Source: Lentzea guizhouensis (GTDB lineage Bacteria > Actinomycetota > Actinomycetes > Mycobacteriales > Pseudonocardiaceae). From it: a stretch of 64,000 nucleotides of DNA. The stretch is from the NCBI RefSeq assembly GCF_001701025.1, contig NZ_CP016793.1:3720001-3784000 (forward strand), in the 5' to 3' direction. A program made the position numbers and the translations under genes. Below, one piece after another: positions 1 through 8,119 of this stretch. Under the pieces are notes generated by a model. That model saw only the letters and a program-made list of their open reading frames with translations, was not told the origin of the DNA and ran no database searches. The first letter of the stretch is position 1. The number at the start of each line of letters is the position of its first letter.

Positions 1-782
1 GTGCGGATGCCGCCGGCGGGCTTGACCCCGCGCAGCTCGCCGGTCTGGGTCTGCCAGTCCCGCACGGCCTGCAGCATCACGTGCGTGACCGGCAGCGTCG
101 CCGCCGGCTGCACCTTGCCGGTCGAGGTCTTGATGAAGTCGCCACCGGCGAGCAACGCGAGCCACGAGGCGCGGCGGACGTTGTCGTAGGTCACCAGCTC
201 ACCGGTCTCCAGGATGACCTTGAGGTGCGCGTCTCCACAGGCTTGTTTGACCTGGACGATCTCCTCGAACACCTGCCCGTAGCGGCCGGAGAGGAACGCG
301 CCGCGGTCGATCACCATGTCGACCTCGGAGGCGCCCTGCTCGACGGCGAACCGGGTGTCGGCCAGCTTGATGTCGAGCGTGCTGCGGCCGCTGGGGAACG
401 CCGTCGCGACGCTGGCGACGCCGATCCCGGTGCCCTGCAGCTCGTCGGCGGCCGTCTTCACCATGTCCGGGTAGACGCAGACCGCGGCGACCCTGGGCAC
501 GTCCGGCCGGTCGGGGTCGGGCCTGCGCGCCTTCGCGGCGAGCGAGCGGACCTTGCCGGGGGTGTCGGCGCCTTCGAGCGTGGTGAGGTCGACCATGCTG
601 ATCGCCAGGTCGATGGCGTGCAGCTTGCTGGCCTTCTTGATGCTGCGCGTGCCGAGGCCCGCGGCTCGTTGCTCGACGCCGACCTGGTCGACGCCGGGGA
701 GCCCGTGCAGGAAACGCCGCAGCGACGATTCGTCGCGCACGGCGTCCGCCAGGGCCGACGGCAGTGTCGTAGGAGCAGCCAT
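1..782 (-). CDS. deoC: deoxyribose-phosphate aldolase (3' end outside window)
   Basis: Class I aldolase cleaving 2-deoxyribose-5-phosphate to glyceraldehyde-3-phosphate and acetaldehyde, the last step of deoxynucleoside catabolism in the cytoplasm. Reading leftwards from the ATG at 782, the translation opens MAAPTTLPSALADAV and contains the long-form DeoC signature DLTTLEGADTPGKV, then the Schiff-base lysine motif FIKTSTGK and the second active-site lysine in GVKPAGGI close to the window edge. The N-terminal extension before the barrel is typical of the longer actinobacterial form (over 300 residues). Purine nucleoside phosphorylase and a phosphosugar mutase lie about 11 kb away and upp is nearer, so nucleoside salvage genes are grouped loosely here. 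The end of the gene is cut off by the window. Confidence 0.95.
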   Translation of the reverse strand, partial: MAAPTTLPSALADAVRDESSLRRFLHGLPGVDQVGVEQRAAGLGTRSIKKASKLHAIDLAISMVDLTTLEGADTPGKVRSLAAKARRPDPDRPDVPRVAAVCVYPDMVKTAADELQGTGIGVASVATAFPSGRSTLDIKLADTRFAVEQGASEVDMVIDRGAFLSGRYGQVFEEIVQVKQACGDAHLKVILETGELVTYDNVRRASWLALLAGGDFIKTSTGKVQPAATLPVTHVMLQAVRDWQTQTGELRGVKPAGGIR

Positions 783-867
783 GGTTCGGAGTCTAAGCGG
801 AATGGGACGCCCGTCCTAAGTGAGCGGGTTCTCCCTGGTCAGCGCGGTTGCGGCAAGCTCGGGTGAC

Positions 868-1746
868 ATGGGGAGGAAGCTCGTTGGGGTCGCAGTGGTG
901 GTGGTCGCGCTCACGGCGGCGGTGCTGGTGCTGAGGAGCCCTGCGCCGGAGCCTGAACCGGAACGGGTGGAGCGGGTCACCGGGAGCTCGTCCGGCTGGC
1001 GGCAGGTCACCGTGTCCGGCGGCGACGCGCGGCGGACGTTCGTCGACGGCGACCTCGTGTTCGTGGGGGACGGCCTGCTGGGGTCTCGCCGGGTCGAACG
1101 CAACCAGACCACGCTGTCCACTGTGGAGCGTGACGTCGAGCTGTCCGCGTCCGGGCACGTGGCCTCCGGACCCATCGCGGTGACCCCGGCGGTCTTCGTG
1201 CTGCAGGACGGAACGCGCTGCCTGGAGGTCGTGGACCCGGACGAGCTCACCGAACGGGGCCGGCACTGCGCGGGTGAGAACGCCGAGATCTCGTTGCTGA
1301 GCGCGGAGGACGACGGCGTGCAGTGGCGGGAGACCGTGCCGGGGGAGAAGTGCGCGGTGTGGTTCCGGCTCAGCGAAGGCGTTGTACCGCAACGACTCCC
1401 GGTCAGCGAGTCGGCGTGCCGCTCGGCGGTGCTGGTGCGCGCGGACGGCTGGGAGCTGACCGCGGACTTCCCGCCGTACCAGACGGGTGCGGCGCATCCG
1501 GGGTCGTTGGTGGCGCGCAAGGACGGCCGCGAGATCCTCCTCGACCACTCCGCCGCCGACGTCCGGGAGTGCGGCGAGGACGTGTACTGGCTCAGCGGGA
1601 CCGGTCTGGGAACGCTGGTGCGCTGGCGGCCGGGCACGATCCGCGCGGAGGTGACCGAGCTGGTCGAGCCGAAGTGGCTGCGGTGCGTCAACGGCGCGGT
1701 GAACGCCGTCGGGCCTACGGCTTTGTGGTTGCCGGAGGAGCGTTGA
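868..1746 (+). CDS. membrane-anchored extracytoplasmic protein of unknown function
   Basis: I do not recognise the family. The ATG at 868 is chosen because the protein then opens MGRKLVGVAVVVVALTAAVL, an ideal signal anchor; the frame is open to 820 but those extra residues add nothing recognisable. After the single membrane segment comes a Pro/Glu linker (PAPEPEPERV) and about 250 residues with six scattered cysteines, suggesting a disulfide-stabilised domain outside the membrane. The repeated tryptophans and short beta-like segments would fit a beta-propeller or similar sensor fold, but this is a guess. It converges with the next gene, whose 3' end overlaps it by 32 bp. Confidence 0.75.
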   Translation: MGRKLVGVAVVVVALTAAVLVLRSPAPEPEPERVERVTGSSSGWRQVTVSGGDARRTFVDGDLVFVGDGLLGSRRVERNQTTLSTVERDVELSASGHVASGPIAVTPAVFVLQDGTRCLEVVDPDELTERGRHCAGENAEISLLSAEDDGVQWRETVPGEKCAVWFRLSEGVVPQRLPVSESACRSAVLVRADGWELTADFPPYQTGAAHPGSLVARKDGREILLDHSAADVRECGEDVYWLSGTGLGTLVRWRPGTIRAEVTELVEPKWLRCVNGAVNAVGPTALWLPEER

Positions 1747-2149
1747 GCACCCGGTCGTAGCCGTCGAGCAGGCACGCGTCGAGGGTCGGGTAGTCGTCGC
1801 GCTGCACCCCGGTGGCGGTCAACCTCCACCGGGTCTCGGGGCGGTGGTCGACGAGCAGCACCGCGCCCGTCGCTCCGATCTCCTCCATGACGTCCGCGAA
1901 CCCGTCGGCGTCCTCGACGGGCTCGTCCAGCCACTCGTGCTCGCCCAGCTGCGTGATCAGTTGGCGGCGCAGGAAGTCCAGCACCTGGTCGATGCGGTCG
2001 AGGTCGGACCTGGTCACCCAGAACTCGCCGGCGAACGGCGGCTTGCCGAGGATCACCGTCCACCGGTTGCGCTCGCGCAACCCGTCGATCTTGAACGTGA
2101 CGTGCACGCCGGCGTGCCCCGCCCGTTCCGCCAGCTCCGCGATCCTCAT
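1715..2149 (-). CDS. hypothetical protein, 144 aa
   Basis: Soluble protein without signal peptide or membrane segment and no motif I recognise. It has a basic first half (DGLRERNRWTVILGKPPF) and an acidic middle (EWLDEPVEDADGFADVMEE). It reads in the same direction as the DUF1707 gene 49 bp upstream and could be its last co-transcribed partner. Its 3' end overlaps the convergent membrane-anchored gene by 32 bp. Third-position GC is high, supporting real coding. An immunity-like or small accessory role is possible but unsupported. Confidence 0.7.
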   Translation of the reverse strand: MRIAELAERAGHAGVHVTFKIDGLRERNRWTVILGKPPFAGEFWVTRSDLDRIDQVLDFLRRQLITQLGEHEWLDEPVEDADGFADVMEEIGATGAVLLVDHRPETRWRLTATGVQRDDYPTLDACLLDGYDRVLNAPPATTKP

Positions 2150-2198
2150 CAGCGCACCGATTCGGCCAGGCGCAGCGGTTCCGTGATCATGGCCGCGC

Positions 2199-2843
2199 TC
2201 AGTCGAGCAGCTCGCGCAGGATGTTCGACTTCTTCCGCTTGGGCCCCTTCACCTCGACCCCGCCCATGATCGCGAGCCCGGTGATGCGCACGGTCGGCGC
2301 ACCGGGGATGTACCGGCGGCTGGGCACCTTGTCCTCGAACGCGCCCATGAACCCGAACCCGTCGACCTTGACGTTGATGTCGTCGGGCACCCGCACCTCG
2401 ACCCCGCCCCAGAAGGCGAACGCGCTGATGGTGACCTCCTGCTCGGCGAACCGGGCGTGGGTCAGGTCGATCTCGATGCCACCCATGACGGCCACCGCGT
2501 TGTGCAGCCGCGGCACCACCCAGTCGCCCTTGCGGTTGACCCCGGACCAGAACGCGACGGACACCGCACTGCCGGGCTCACCACCCACCCGGTTGTCCGT
2601 GGCGGGCTGGTACTGCGGCCCGACGGCCGGCTGCGGCATGCCGCTCAGCACCAGGTCGGCGGTGATGGGAACGAGCTCACCGTAGGTCTTGGCGGCGTAG
2701 ACGGCCGCAAGCCGCTCGTCCAGCTCGTGGATGTCGAGGCGCCCCTCAGCGGTCGCCTTGTGCAGCACCTGCGCGATCCGTTCCCGGTCCGCGTCCGAGG
2801 CGCGCATGTGACTCTGGTCAGCCGGTACCAGCTCGTCGCTCAC
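2199..2843 (-). CDS. DUF1707 and LiaF-like C-terminal domain protein
   Basis: Begins at the GTG at 2843, which opens VSDELVPADQSHMRASDADR; the open frame extends further but upstream residues are non-protein-like. Residues about 10-65 form a DUF1707 domain (MRASDADRERIAQVL, GRLDIHELDERL), a short N-terminal module frequent in actinobacterial envelope proteins. The C-terminal half repeats beta-solenoid-like units (AVMGGIEIDL, AFWGGVEVRVP, GFMGAFEDKVP, AIMGGVEVKG) like the C-terminal domain of LiaF/VraT-type cell-wall-stress proteins. There is no membrane segment, so it may act at the inner face of the membrane with the small membrane protein encoded 19 bp upstream. A second DUF1707 protein lies at 38.2 kb. 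Confidence 0.85.
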   Translation of the reverse strand: MSDELVPADQSHMRASDADRERIAQVLHKATAEGRLDIHELDERLAAVYAAKTYGELVPITADLVLSGMPQPAVGPQYQPATDNRVGGEPGSAVSVAFWSGVNRKGDWVVPRLHNAVAVMGGIEIDLTHARFAEQEVTISAFAFWGGVEVRVPDDINVKVDGFGFMGAFEDKVPSRRYIPGAPTVRITGLAIMGGVEVKGPKRKKSNILRELLD

Positions 2844-2862
2844 CCGATCGAGTCTAGAACCC

Positions 2863-3069
2863 TCACTTCCGGTTCGGGGCGTACTTGACAGTGATCGCGA
2901 AGGCGGCCACCAGCACCAGCGCGAGGCTCGTGGCGAGGGCCGGGCTGTGCCCCCACAGCTTCGGCAGCACGCCGATGACGACCGCGACCGCGGCGGACAC
3001 ACCCAGGATGACCAGCGGGGACTCACACCGTTGCCGCACGTGCTTCTGTTCGAGCGTCACCGTTCGCAC
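2863..3069 (-). CDS. small two-helix membrane protein, 68 aa
   Basis: Short protein with a charged N-terminus (MRTVTLEQKHVRQRCES) followed by two hydrophobic helices (LVILGVSAAVAVVIGVLP and LATSLALVLVAAFAITV) separated by a short KLWGHSPA turn, and a basic C-terminal tail KYAPNRK. It sits 19 bp upstream of the DUF1707/LiaF-like gene on the same strand, so the two probably form one transcript. No family is recognised; the pairing suggests a membrane partner for the downstream envelope protein. Confidence 0.7.
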   Translation of the reverse strand: MRTVTLEQKHVRQRCESPLVILGVSAAVAVVIGVLPKLWGHSPALATSLALVLVAAFAITVKYAPNRK

Positions 3070-3282
3070 CTCCGCGTCTCAACTGGATACGAGACTCTTC
3101 GGAGCCGGGCCGGTGGATCTTGACTGCCGGATCGGGTTGCCCTGGGCCCTGATCAGGTGGTGCGCGGGGGGCTGAGCTGGTCGCGCAACATGCCGGGGTC
3201 GCCGCTGAGCCCGCGTTTCAGACGGAGCTCGCGCAGCTCCGTCGACACCCGGCGATGTCGGAACGAACCACCCCGTTGCGCC

Positions 3283-3627
3283 ATGGCCGAAGGTGGCCTT
3301 CTTGCCACCGTGGCACGAAACCGCCTTCGTCCGGATGACAGCGTTGCGTGCCAGCGTGGCAAGGGCGGACCGTTGGCCCACCTGCTCGCCAACGCCGCTC
3401 ACGCGCGAATCCCGGTCAGACACGGTGGCATCCGGCGCGAGCTGCGGATCAGGCCGTACGAGGGGGCGCTGCCCTGGCGGTTCCACGACCGGCCCGTGGA
3501 GCTGCACCTCATGCGGGACGTCAGGGTGGTCTTCTGCGCCGACGAGCTGCGCGCCGAAGCCCTCGGCCTCGCCGGCGAGCTCCTTCAGACCGTGGGCCGG
3601 CGCAGCGGCAACCCCGCCGCCCGGTAG
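3283..3627 (+). CDS. uncertain small ORF, possibly a gene remnant
   Basis: An open frame whose downstream part (from about 3370) has strong third-position GC and protein-like sequence (RIRPYEGALPWRFHDRPVEL, RVVFCADELRAEALGLAGEL), while the first 30 codons look like intergenic DNA. The start is therefore unclear: ATG at 3283 or TTG at about 3373. It overlaps the 3' end of the oxidoreductase on the other strand by 43 bp. No family is recognised. It could be a short real gene or the 3' remnant of a larger one. The rest of 3070-3584 holds nothing else I can support. Confidence 0.3.
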   Translation: MAEGGLLATVARNRLRPDDSVACQRGKGGPLAHLLANAAHARIPVRHGGIRRELRIRPYEGALPWRFHDRPVELHLMRDVRVVFCADELRAEALGLAGELLQTVGRRSGNPAAR

Positions 3628-4577
3628 ATCGCGTCGATCACCGTCATGTTCCGCACCGCGTCCTCCGCCGTCGTCGGGAACGCCTTGCCGTGCAGCACCG
3701 CGTCGGTGAACGCGTCCAGCTGGTACGCGTAGGTCGCGCGCCGCCCGAACGTCTCCGACGAGTGCCTGTCCTTGAGCCGCAACGACAACCGGTGGAACAC
3801 GTGCGGTCCCAAAGGGTTGAGGACGCTCAGCACACCGTTCTCGCCGATGGCCTTCATCGACAGCTTCAGCGCCGTGGCCGACCACAGCGAGGCGTGGACG
3901 GAACCCGTGTGGCCGGAGGGGAAGCGGAGCGTGGCGCGCATGGCGCGGTCGATCGACGGGGTGCGGAGCAGGGCGCGGGCCGAGCGCACGGAGGGTTCCT
4001 CGCCGCCGAGCAGGCGGGCCATGTGGACGGCGTAGCAGCCGGCGTCCATCATCGCGCCGCCCGCGAGGGAGTAGTCGTAGCGGATGTTGGCGAAGGCCGG
4101 GAGCGGGAAGCAGACGGAGGCTTCCACGTGGCGCAGCGGGCCGAGGACGCCGGAGCGGATGATCTCGTCGACCCGCACGGCCAGCGGGTGGTAGCGGTAG
4201 TGGAACGCCTCCATCACCACGAGACCGGAGGCGGCGGCTGCGGCGGCGACGGACGAGGCTTCCGCTGCGTTGGCGGTGAAGGGCTTCTCGCACAACACGT
4301 GCTTGCCGGCTTTCAGGGCGGCGAGCGTCCACTTGCCGTGCAGGCCGTTCGGCAGCGGGTTGTAGACGGCGTCCACGGCCGGGTCGGCGAGCAGGTCCTC
4401 GTACGAGCCGTGCACCCGCGGGATGCCGTGCTTGTCCGCGAACGTCCGTGCGCGTTCTGCCGAACGTGCCGCCACCGCGACGACCTCGGCGACCGTGGAG
4501 GAACGGGCGGGGCGGATGACGGCGGCCGGCGCGATCATGGCCGCGCCGAGCACTCCGATGCGCACGTGGTCTGTCAC
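3585..4577 (-). CDS. Gfo/Idh/MocA family NAD(P)-dependent oxidoreductase
   Basis: Sugar or cyclitol dehydrogenase-like enzyme of 330 residues, normal for the family. The N-terminal Rossmann fold starts [13 protein letters not shown], and the family hallmark EKPF (in [15 protein letters not shown]) appears near residue 97, the lysine being the usual catalytic/cofactor residue. The C-terminal domain carries the substrate-side motif [18 protein letters not shown], in which the family's usual Asp and Tyr positions are visible. Substrate cannot be told from sequence. It is monocistronic, divergent from upp across about 140 bp. Confidence 0.9.
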   Translation of the reverse strand: MTDHVRIGVLGAAMIAPAAVIRPARSSTVAEVVAVAARSAERARTFADKHGIPRVHGSYEDLLADPAVDAVYNPLPNGLHGKWTLAALKAGKHVLCEKPFTANAAEASSVAAAAAASGLVVMEAFHYRYHPLAVRVDEIIRSGVLGPLRHVEASVCFPLPAFANIRYDYSLAGGAMMDAGCYAVHMARLLGGEEPSVRSARALLRTPSIDRAMRATLRFPSGHTGSVHASLWSATALKLSMKAIGENGVLSVLNPLGPHVFHRLSLRLKDRHSSETFGRRATYAYQLDAFTDAVLHGKAFPTTAEDAVRNMTVIDAIYRAAGLPLRRPTV

Positions 4578-4717
4578 GCGCCGACCCTACCTCGCCAGTT
4601 AACGGCGTTCACTCCGCCGAACCGGTTGTGCGCACCACAGTCCACTCCGGACAGGTGGCGCCGGACGGGCCGCGTTCGACCCCTTCGAACGCCGTCGCAG
4701 CGGTTACGGTGTCGGGC

Positions 4718-5341
4718 ATGGACGTCCTCGTCGTCGATCACCCACTCGCCAAGGCGCGACTCACCACCATGCGCGATGCGCGCACGGACAACGCGGCGTT
4801 CCGCGCGGCGTTGCAGGAGCTCACGGTCATGCTGGTCTACGAGGCCATGCGCGAGGCCCCGGTCAAGGAGGAGCGCACGCACACCCCCGTCGCACGCACC
4901 ACGGGGTACAAGCTCGCGAACCCGCCGCTGCTCGTGCCGGTGCTGCGGGCCGGGCTGGGCATGGCCGACCAGGCGCACAAGCTGATCCCGGACGCGCAGA
5001 TGGGCTTCGTGGGGCTCGCGCGCGACGAGGAGACGCTGCAGCCGACGCCGTACATGGAGTCGCTGCCGGAGGACCTCGCCGGGCGGCCCGTGTTCGTGCT
5101 CGACCCGATGCTCGCGACCGGTGGCTCGATGGCCTACACGATCCGGCTGCTGACCCAGCGCGGCGCGACCGACGTGACGGCGGTGTGCGTGCTCGCGGCT
5201 CCCGAGGGCATCAACCACCTCGAGGACTCGCGGCTGCCGGTGCGGCTGATCACCGCGTCGGTGGACGAGCGGTTGAACGACTCCGGTTTCATCGTGCCCG
5301 GTCTCGGTGACGCCGGTGACCGTCTGTACGGGGCGGTTTAG
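4718..5341 (+). CDS. upp: uracil phosphoribosyltransferase
   Basis: Converts uracil and PRPP to UMP in pyrimidine salvage. Start ATG at 4718 gives [20 protein letters not shown], the canonical UPRT N-terminus, and a 207-residue protein of standard length; the 30 codons upstream are open but not protein-like. The PRPP-binding loop appears as [15 protein letters not shown], and the uracil-binding end as [12 protein letters not shown] near the C-terminus. From memory, upp lies next to pmmB and deoD in mycobacteria; here those genes are about 6 kb away with several genes inserted between. Confidence 0.97.
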   Translation: MDVLVVDHPLAKARLTTMRDARTDNAAFRAALQELTVMLVYEAMREAPVKEERTHTPVARTTGYKLANPPLLVPVLRAGLGMADQAHKLIPDAQMGFVGLARDEETLQPTPYMESLPEDLAGRPVFVLDPMLATGGSMAYTIRLLTQRGATDVTAVCVLAAPEGINHLEDSRLPVRLITASVDERLNDSGFIVPGLGDAGDRLYGAV

Positions 5342-5365
5342 GACATACCTCCGATCGGACGTAGC

Positions 5366-5381
5366 AGTGGTCTAGACCTCA
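5366..5381 (+). promoter_or_regulatory. DasR-like operator (dre) upstream of chitinase
   Basis: The sequence AGTGGTCTAGACCTCA contains the palindromic core TGGTCTAGACC and closely matches the dre consensus known for the GntR-family regulator DasR, which represses chitin and N-acetylglucosamine genes in streptomycetes. It lies 55 bp before the chitinase ATG, where a repressor would block transcription. The site is seen directly; binding by DasR is inferred. Confidence 0.7.
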
Positions 5382-5435
5382 GGCCTATCGTGCTGGAGAC
5401 CACATCGCCGCTGCCGCCACCGATTTAGGAGACTC

Positions 5436-6728
5436 ATGTCCGGACGGAGATGGGGTGTCGCCGCGCTCGCGGTCGGCGCCCTGTCCGCGTCGCTGGCCGT
5501 TGCGCCCGCGAACGCCGACGTCGAGACCAGTGGGCACCACGGATACTCGAAGACCCGCACCGTCGGGTACTTCATCCAGTGGGGCGTGTACGGCCGGAAC
5601 TTCCGGGTGAAGAACCTCGTCGACAGCGGGGCCGCGGCGCGGCTCACGCACCTGAACTACGCGTTCGGGTTCCTGGACGAGTCGGGCAAGTGCATCAGCT
5701 CCGACCCGTGGGCCGACTGGCAGATGCCCTTCACCGCGGAGCAGTCGGTGAGCGGCAAGGCCGACGAGGCCGGTCAGGTGCTGCTGGGCAACCTCAACCA
5801 GCTCAAGCAGCTCAAGGCCAAGTACCCCAAGCTCAAGGTGAACATCTCGCTGGGCGGCTGGACGGGCTCGCGGTACTTCTCCAACGCGGCGCTCACGCCC
5901 GAGTCGCGCGCGGCGCACGTCAAGTCGTGCACCGACATGTGGATCAAGGGCAACCTGCCCGGCCTGCCGGAGGGTGCCGCGAAGGGCGTCTTCGACGGCA
6001 TCGACCTCGACTGGGAATGGCCCGGCAGCAACGGCAACATGCAGCCGCCGAACGTCGTCCGCCCCGAGGACAAGCAGAACTTCACCAAGCTGCTCGCCGA
6101 GTACCGCAAGCAGATGGGCTGGAACCGCGACCTGACCGCGTTCCTGCCGGCCGACCCGAAGCAGGTGGACGCGGGCTTCGAGGTCGCGAAGGTGTTCTGC
6201 TACCTCACCTTCGGCACGCTGCAGGGCTACGACTACCACGGTGCGTGGGACGCGCAGGCGAACCAGCAGTCCGCGCTGCGCGTGCCCAAGGGTGACCCGT
6301 CCGCCAACGAGTTCAGCACCGAGGTGACGGTCAACGCGTGGCTCTCGCGCGGTGCCCCGCGCTCGAAGGCCGTGCTCGGCGTGCCGTTCTACGGCCGCGG
6401 CTGGACCGGTGTCGCGCCGGGCACCCGCAACGGCCTGTTCGGCACGGGCACGCCGGTGCCGGCGACCTACGAGAACGGCTACGAGGACTTCAAGGTCATC
6501 AAGCCGAAGCTCGCCGACCCGAAGTACAAGATCTACCGCGATGAGCGCGCCGGCTTCGCGTGGATCTACGACGGCACGACGTGGTGGACCTACGACGACG
6601 CGACCGAGATGAAGCGCAAGGCGCGCTACATCAACGACCGCCGTCTCGGCGGCGCGATGATCTGGTCGCTCGACGGTGACACCGCCGACGGTGAGCTGAT
6701 CAAGGCTCTCGACGGCGCACTGAAGTAG
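5436..6728 (+). CDS. secreted GH18 chitinase
   Basis: Endo-acting glycosyl hydrolase family 18 chitinase of 430 residues. A signal peptide (MSGRRWGVAALAVGAL, cleavage probably after APANA) directs export. The catalytic DxxDxDxE motif is intact as FDGIDLDWEWPG near residue 190, with the SxGG motif as SLGGWTGS about 45 residues earlier and a substrate-cleft Tyr/Trp-rich end (GGAMIWSLDGD). No carbohydrate-binding or fibronectin module is fused, so this is a single-domain enzyme. RBS GGAGAC precedes the ATG. A DasR-like operator upstream suggests induction by chitin degradation products, and a strong hairpin follows the stop codon. Confidence 0.96.
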   Translation: MSGRRWGVAALAVGALSASLAVAPANADVETSGHHGYSKTRTVGYFIQWGVYGRNFRVKNLVDSGAAARLTHLNYAFGFLDESGKCISSDPWADWQMPFTAEQSVSGKADEAGQVLLGNLNQLKQLKAKYPKLKVNISLGGWTGSRYFSNAALTPESRAAHVKSCTDMWIKGNLPGLPEGAAKGVFDGIDLDWEWPGSNGNMQPPNVVRPEDKQNFTKLLAEYRKQMGWNRDLTAFLPADPKQVDAGFEVAKVFCYLTFGTLQGYDYHGAWDAQANQQSALRVPKGDPSANEFSTEVTVNAWLSRGAPRSKAVLGVPFYGRGWTGVAPGTRNGLFGTGTPVPATYENGYEDFKVIKPKLADPKYKIYRDERAGFAWIYDGTTWWTYDDATEMKRKARYINDRRLGGAMIWSLDGDTADGELIKALDGALK

Positions 6729-6743
6729 GGCCGCACCAAAGAC

Positions 6744-6766
6744 GAACTGTCCGCATCGGACAGTTC
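6744..6766 (+). terminator. hairpin terminator after chitinase
   Basis: Perfect 10-bp inverted repeat, GAACTGTCCG and CGGACAGTTC, with a CAT loop, 15 bp after the chitinase stop. There is no U tract, as usual for actinobacterial terminators. The next gene converges from about 100 bp downstream, so it may also end that transcript. Confidence 0.7.
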
Positions 6767-6849
6767 AGCGGGTCCGGGGAGGTTTCGCGGCGGCCGCCTC
6801 CCCGGATTCCGTCATCTTCGCACCACCCGGCTCCGCCCGGTTCCGCTTC

Positions 6850-7437
6850 TCAGTGCTCGGCCCGCCACCCGCGGCCGTGCGCCCGCAGCGCCAGCTCGTA
6901 GGTGGCGGCGGCGTCGACGCCGGGCGGCAGGTTCCCGTTGAGCTCCAGGCTCACCAGGCCGTGCGCGATGCCCCACATCGACATCGCGATCTGCTGCGGG
7001 TCCTCGTCCCGGTAGACGCCCGTCTCGATCGCCCGCCGCACCGCGTTGCGCACCGGCGCGAACGTCCGGCCGGCCGCGCGGCTCATCTCCTTCGTCGGCT
7101 CGACGACCTTCGAGTAGAGCACCGAGTAGAACTGCGGGTCCTCCAGCGCGCTGCGCCGGTACGCCAGCCCGATCTGCAGCAGGTCCTCCGCCGGGTCGTC
7201 GGTGGTCGGCACGGCCTGCAGGTGCGCGCCGAACCGGCTGAACGCCTCGTCGTAGAGCGCCTCGAGCAACGCCGGTTTCCCGCCGAAGAGGGAATAGACC
7301 GCGGTGGTCGAGGTGTTGACGTCGGTGGCGATCCTGCGCAAGCTCACCGCGTCGGGTCCCCGAGTGCTGAGCAGCTCGCCCGCCCGCTGCAGCAGACGCC
7401 GGCGCAGCGCCTCGTCGTGGGTCTTGGGCCTGGGCAT
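6850..7437 (-). CDS. TetR family transcriptional regulator
   Basis: 195 residues with an N-terminal helix-turn-helix (VSLRRIATDVNTSTTAVYSL followed by FGGKPALLEALYDEAF) and an all-helical ligand/dimerisation domain of the WHG type ending ALRAHGRGWRAEH. ATG at 7437 is preferred; a GTG lies one codon upstream. It is divergent from the RHH antitoxin gene across a 56-bp gap that holds an imperfect palindrome suitable as operator. The regulated function is not obvious; autoregulation and control of the divergent unit are the simplest proposals. Confidence 0.92.
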   Translation of the reverse strand: MPRPKTHDEALRRRLLQRAGELLSTRGPDAVSLRRIATDVNTSTTAVYSLFGGKPALLEALYDEAFSRFGAHLQAVPTTDDPAEDLLQIGLAYRRSALEDPQFYSVLYSKVVEPTKEMSRAAGRTFAPVRNAVRRAIETGVYRDEDPQQIAMSMWGIAHGLVSLELNGNLPPGVDAAATYELALRAHGRGWRAEH

Positions 7438-7467
7438 CACGCAATCCTAACGGCCGCTGGCCTGAGT

Positions 7468-7484
7468 GGTATCACATTGGTACC
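7468..7484. promoter_or_regulatory. putative operator in divergent TetR/RHH promoter
   Basis: Imperfect inverted repeat GGTATCA-CAT-TGGTACC with one mismatch, in the 56-bp space between the TetR start and the antitoxin start. It could bind the TetR dimer or the RHH antitoxin; the sequence alone does not decide which. Confidence 0.5.
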
Positions 7485-7493
7485 GTCCCCGGA

Positions 7494-7700
7494 ATGGCGA
7501 TGACGCTGAGGTTGACCGAGGAGGAGAACCTTCGGCTCGCTGAGCTCGCGGCGGCCGAGGGGCGGTCCAAGCAGGAGGTCGTGCGGCTGGCGATAGCGGA
7601 CCGCTACCAGCGCATGCAGCAGGAGGAGAAGCTCGGCGAGGTGCTCGGGCGGGTGCTGCCCAAGTACCGAGGTCTTTTGGATAGGCTCGGATCTTCCTGA
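7494..7700 (+). CDS. ribbon-helix-helix (CopG-type) antitoxin
   Basis: 68-residue protein whose N-terminus (MTLRLTEEENLRLAELAAAE, then GRSKQEVVRLAIADRYQRM) is a canonical RHH DNA-binding domain: a short beta strand followed by two helices. Start may be ATG at 7494 or 7500. The remaining 30 residues, ending LPKYRGLLDRLGSS, would form the toxin-neutralising tail. A Fic/Doc-like gene follows after 32 bp. RHH proteins normally act as autorepressing antitoxins, so the pair is read as a type II toxin-antitoxin module. Confidence 0.85.
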   Translation: MAMTLRLTEEENLRLAELAAAEGRSKQEVVRLAIADRYQRMQQEEKLGEVLGRVLPKYRGLLDRLGSS

Positions 7701-7732
7701 AACTGTCAGACCTCTGTGATCAACTGGGTGCT

Positions 7733-8119
7733 GTGATCTCCTACCTCGACGCCGGGGACCTCTTAGTGCTGGCCACGGCTGTGACCGGTGGCGACCTCGT
7801 CGTGAGGGACATCGGTCTGCTGGACACGGCGGCGTACCGCCCGCGGGCCACCGTGCTCGGCGTGGAGGCGTACGACACGCTGTGGTTGAAGTCGTCCGCT
7901 CTGCTCGACTCGATCGTGCGAACCCGGCCCCTGGCCGAAGGCAACTGGCGGCTCGGCTGGGTCGCCGCCGTCACGATGTGTGACATCAACGGCTACTGGA
8001 TCGACGCCGACGAGGACGACGCGCTCGATCTCGTCCGCGCGCTGGGCCGCGACAAGATCGACGTCGCGGAGATGGCCGGCCACCTGGAGGCGTGGGGCCT
8101 GCCCAAGGATTCCGCTTGA
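7733..8119 (+). CDS. Fic/Doc-like toxin with degenerate catalytic motif
   Basis: 128 residues, starting at GTG 7733. The overall pattern matches the short actinobacterial Fic toxins: GDLVVRDIGLLDTAAYRPRA, a central DTLWLKSSALLDSIVRT helix, and a terminal DALDLVRAL...MAGHLEAW segment. The Fic signature, normally HPFxxGNKR, reads RPLAEGNWR. The catalytic His is therefore Arg and the Lys before the final Arg is Trp, while Gly-Asn and the last Arg remain. Standard AMP or phosphate transfer would need the His, so this copy is probably inactive or has another role. It is paired with the RHH protein just upstream. Confidence 0.8.
   Translation: MISYLDAGDLLVLATAVTGGDLVVRDIGLLDTAAYRPRATVLGVEAYDTLWLKSSALLDSIVRTRPLAEGNWRLGWVAAVTMCDINGYWIDADEDDALDLVRALGRDKIDVAEMAGHLEAWGLPKDSA

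Noticed and set aside
81..866. Long plus-strand open frame opposite deoC
   Set aside because: Its translation is Arg/Gly/Asp-rich repetitive sequence typical of the antisense frame of a high-GC gene; deoC on the minus strand has clear catalytic motifs.
3153..3284. Possible 43-residue gene on the minus strand (MAQRGGSFRHRRVSTELREL...)
   Set aside because: Only the last 31 codons have coding-type third-position GC, there is no ribosome binding site and no recognisable motif; more likely a gene remnant, noted in the findings only.
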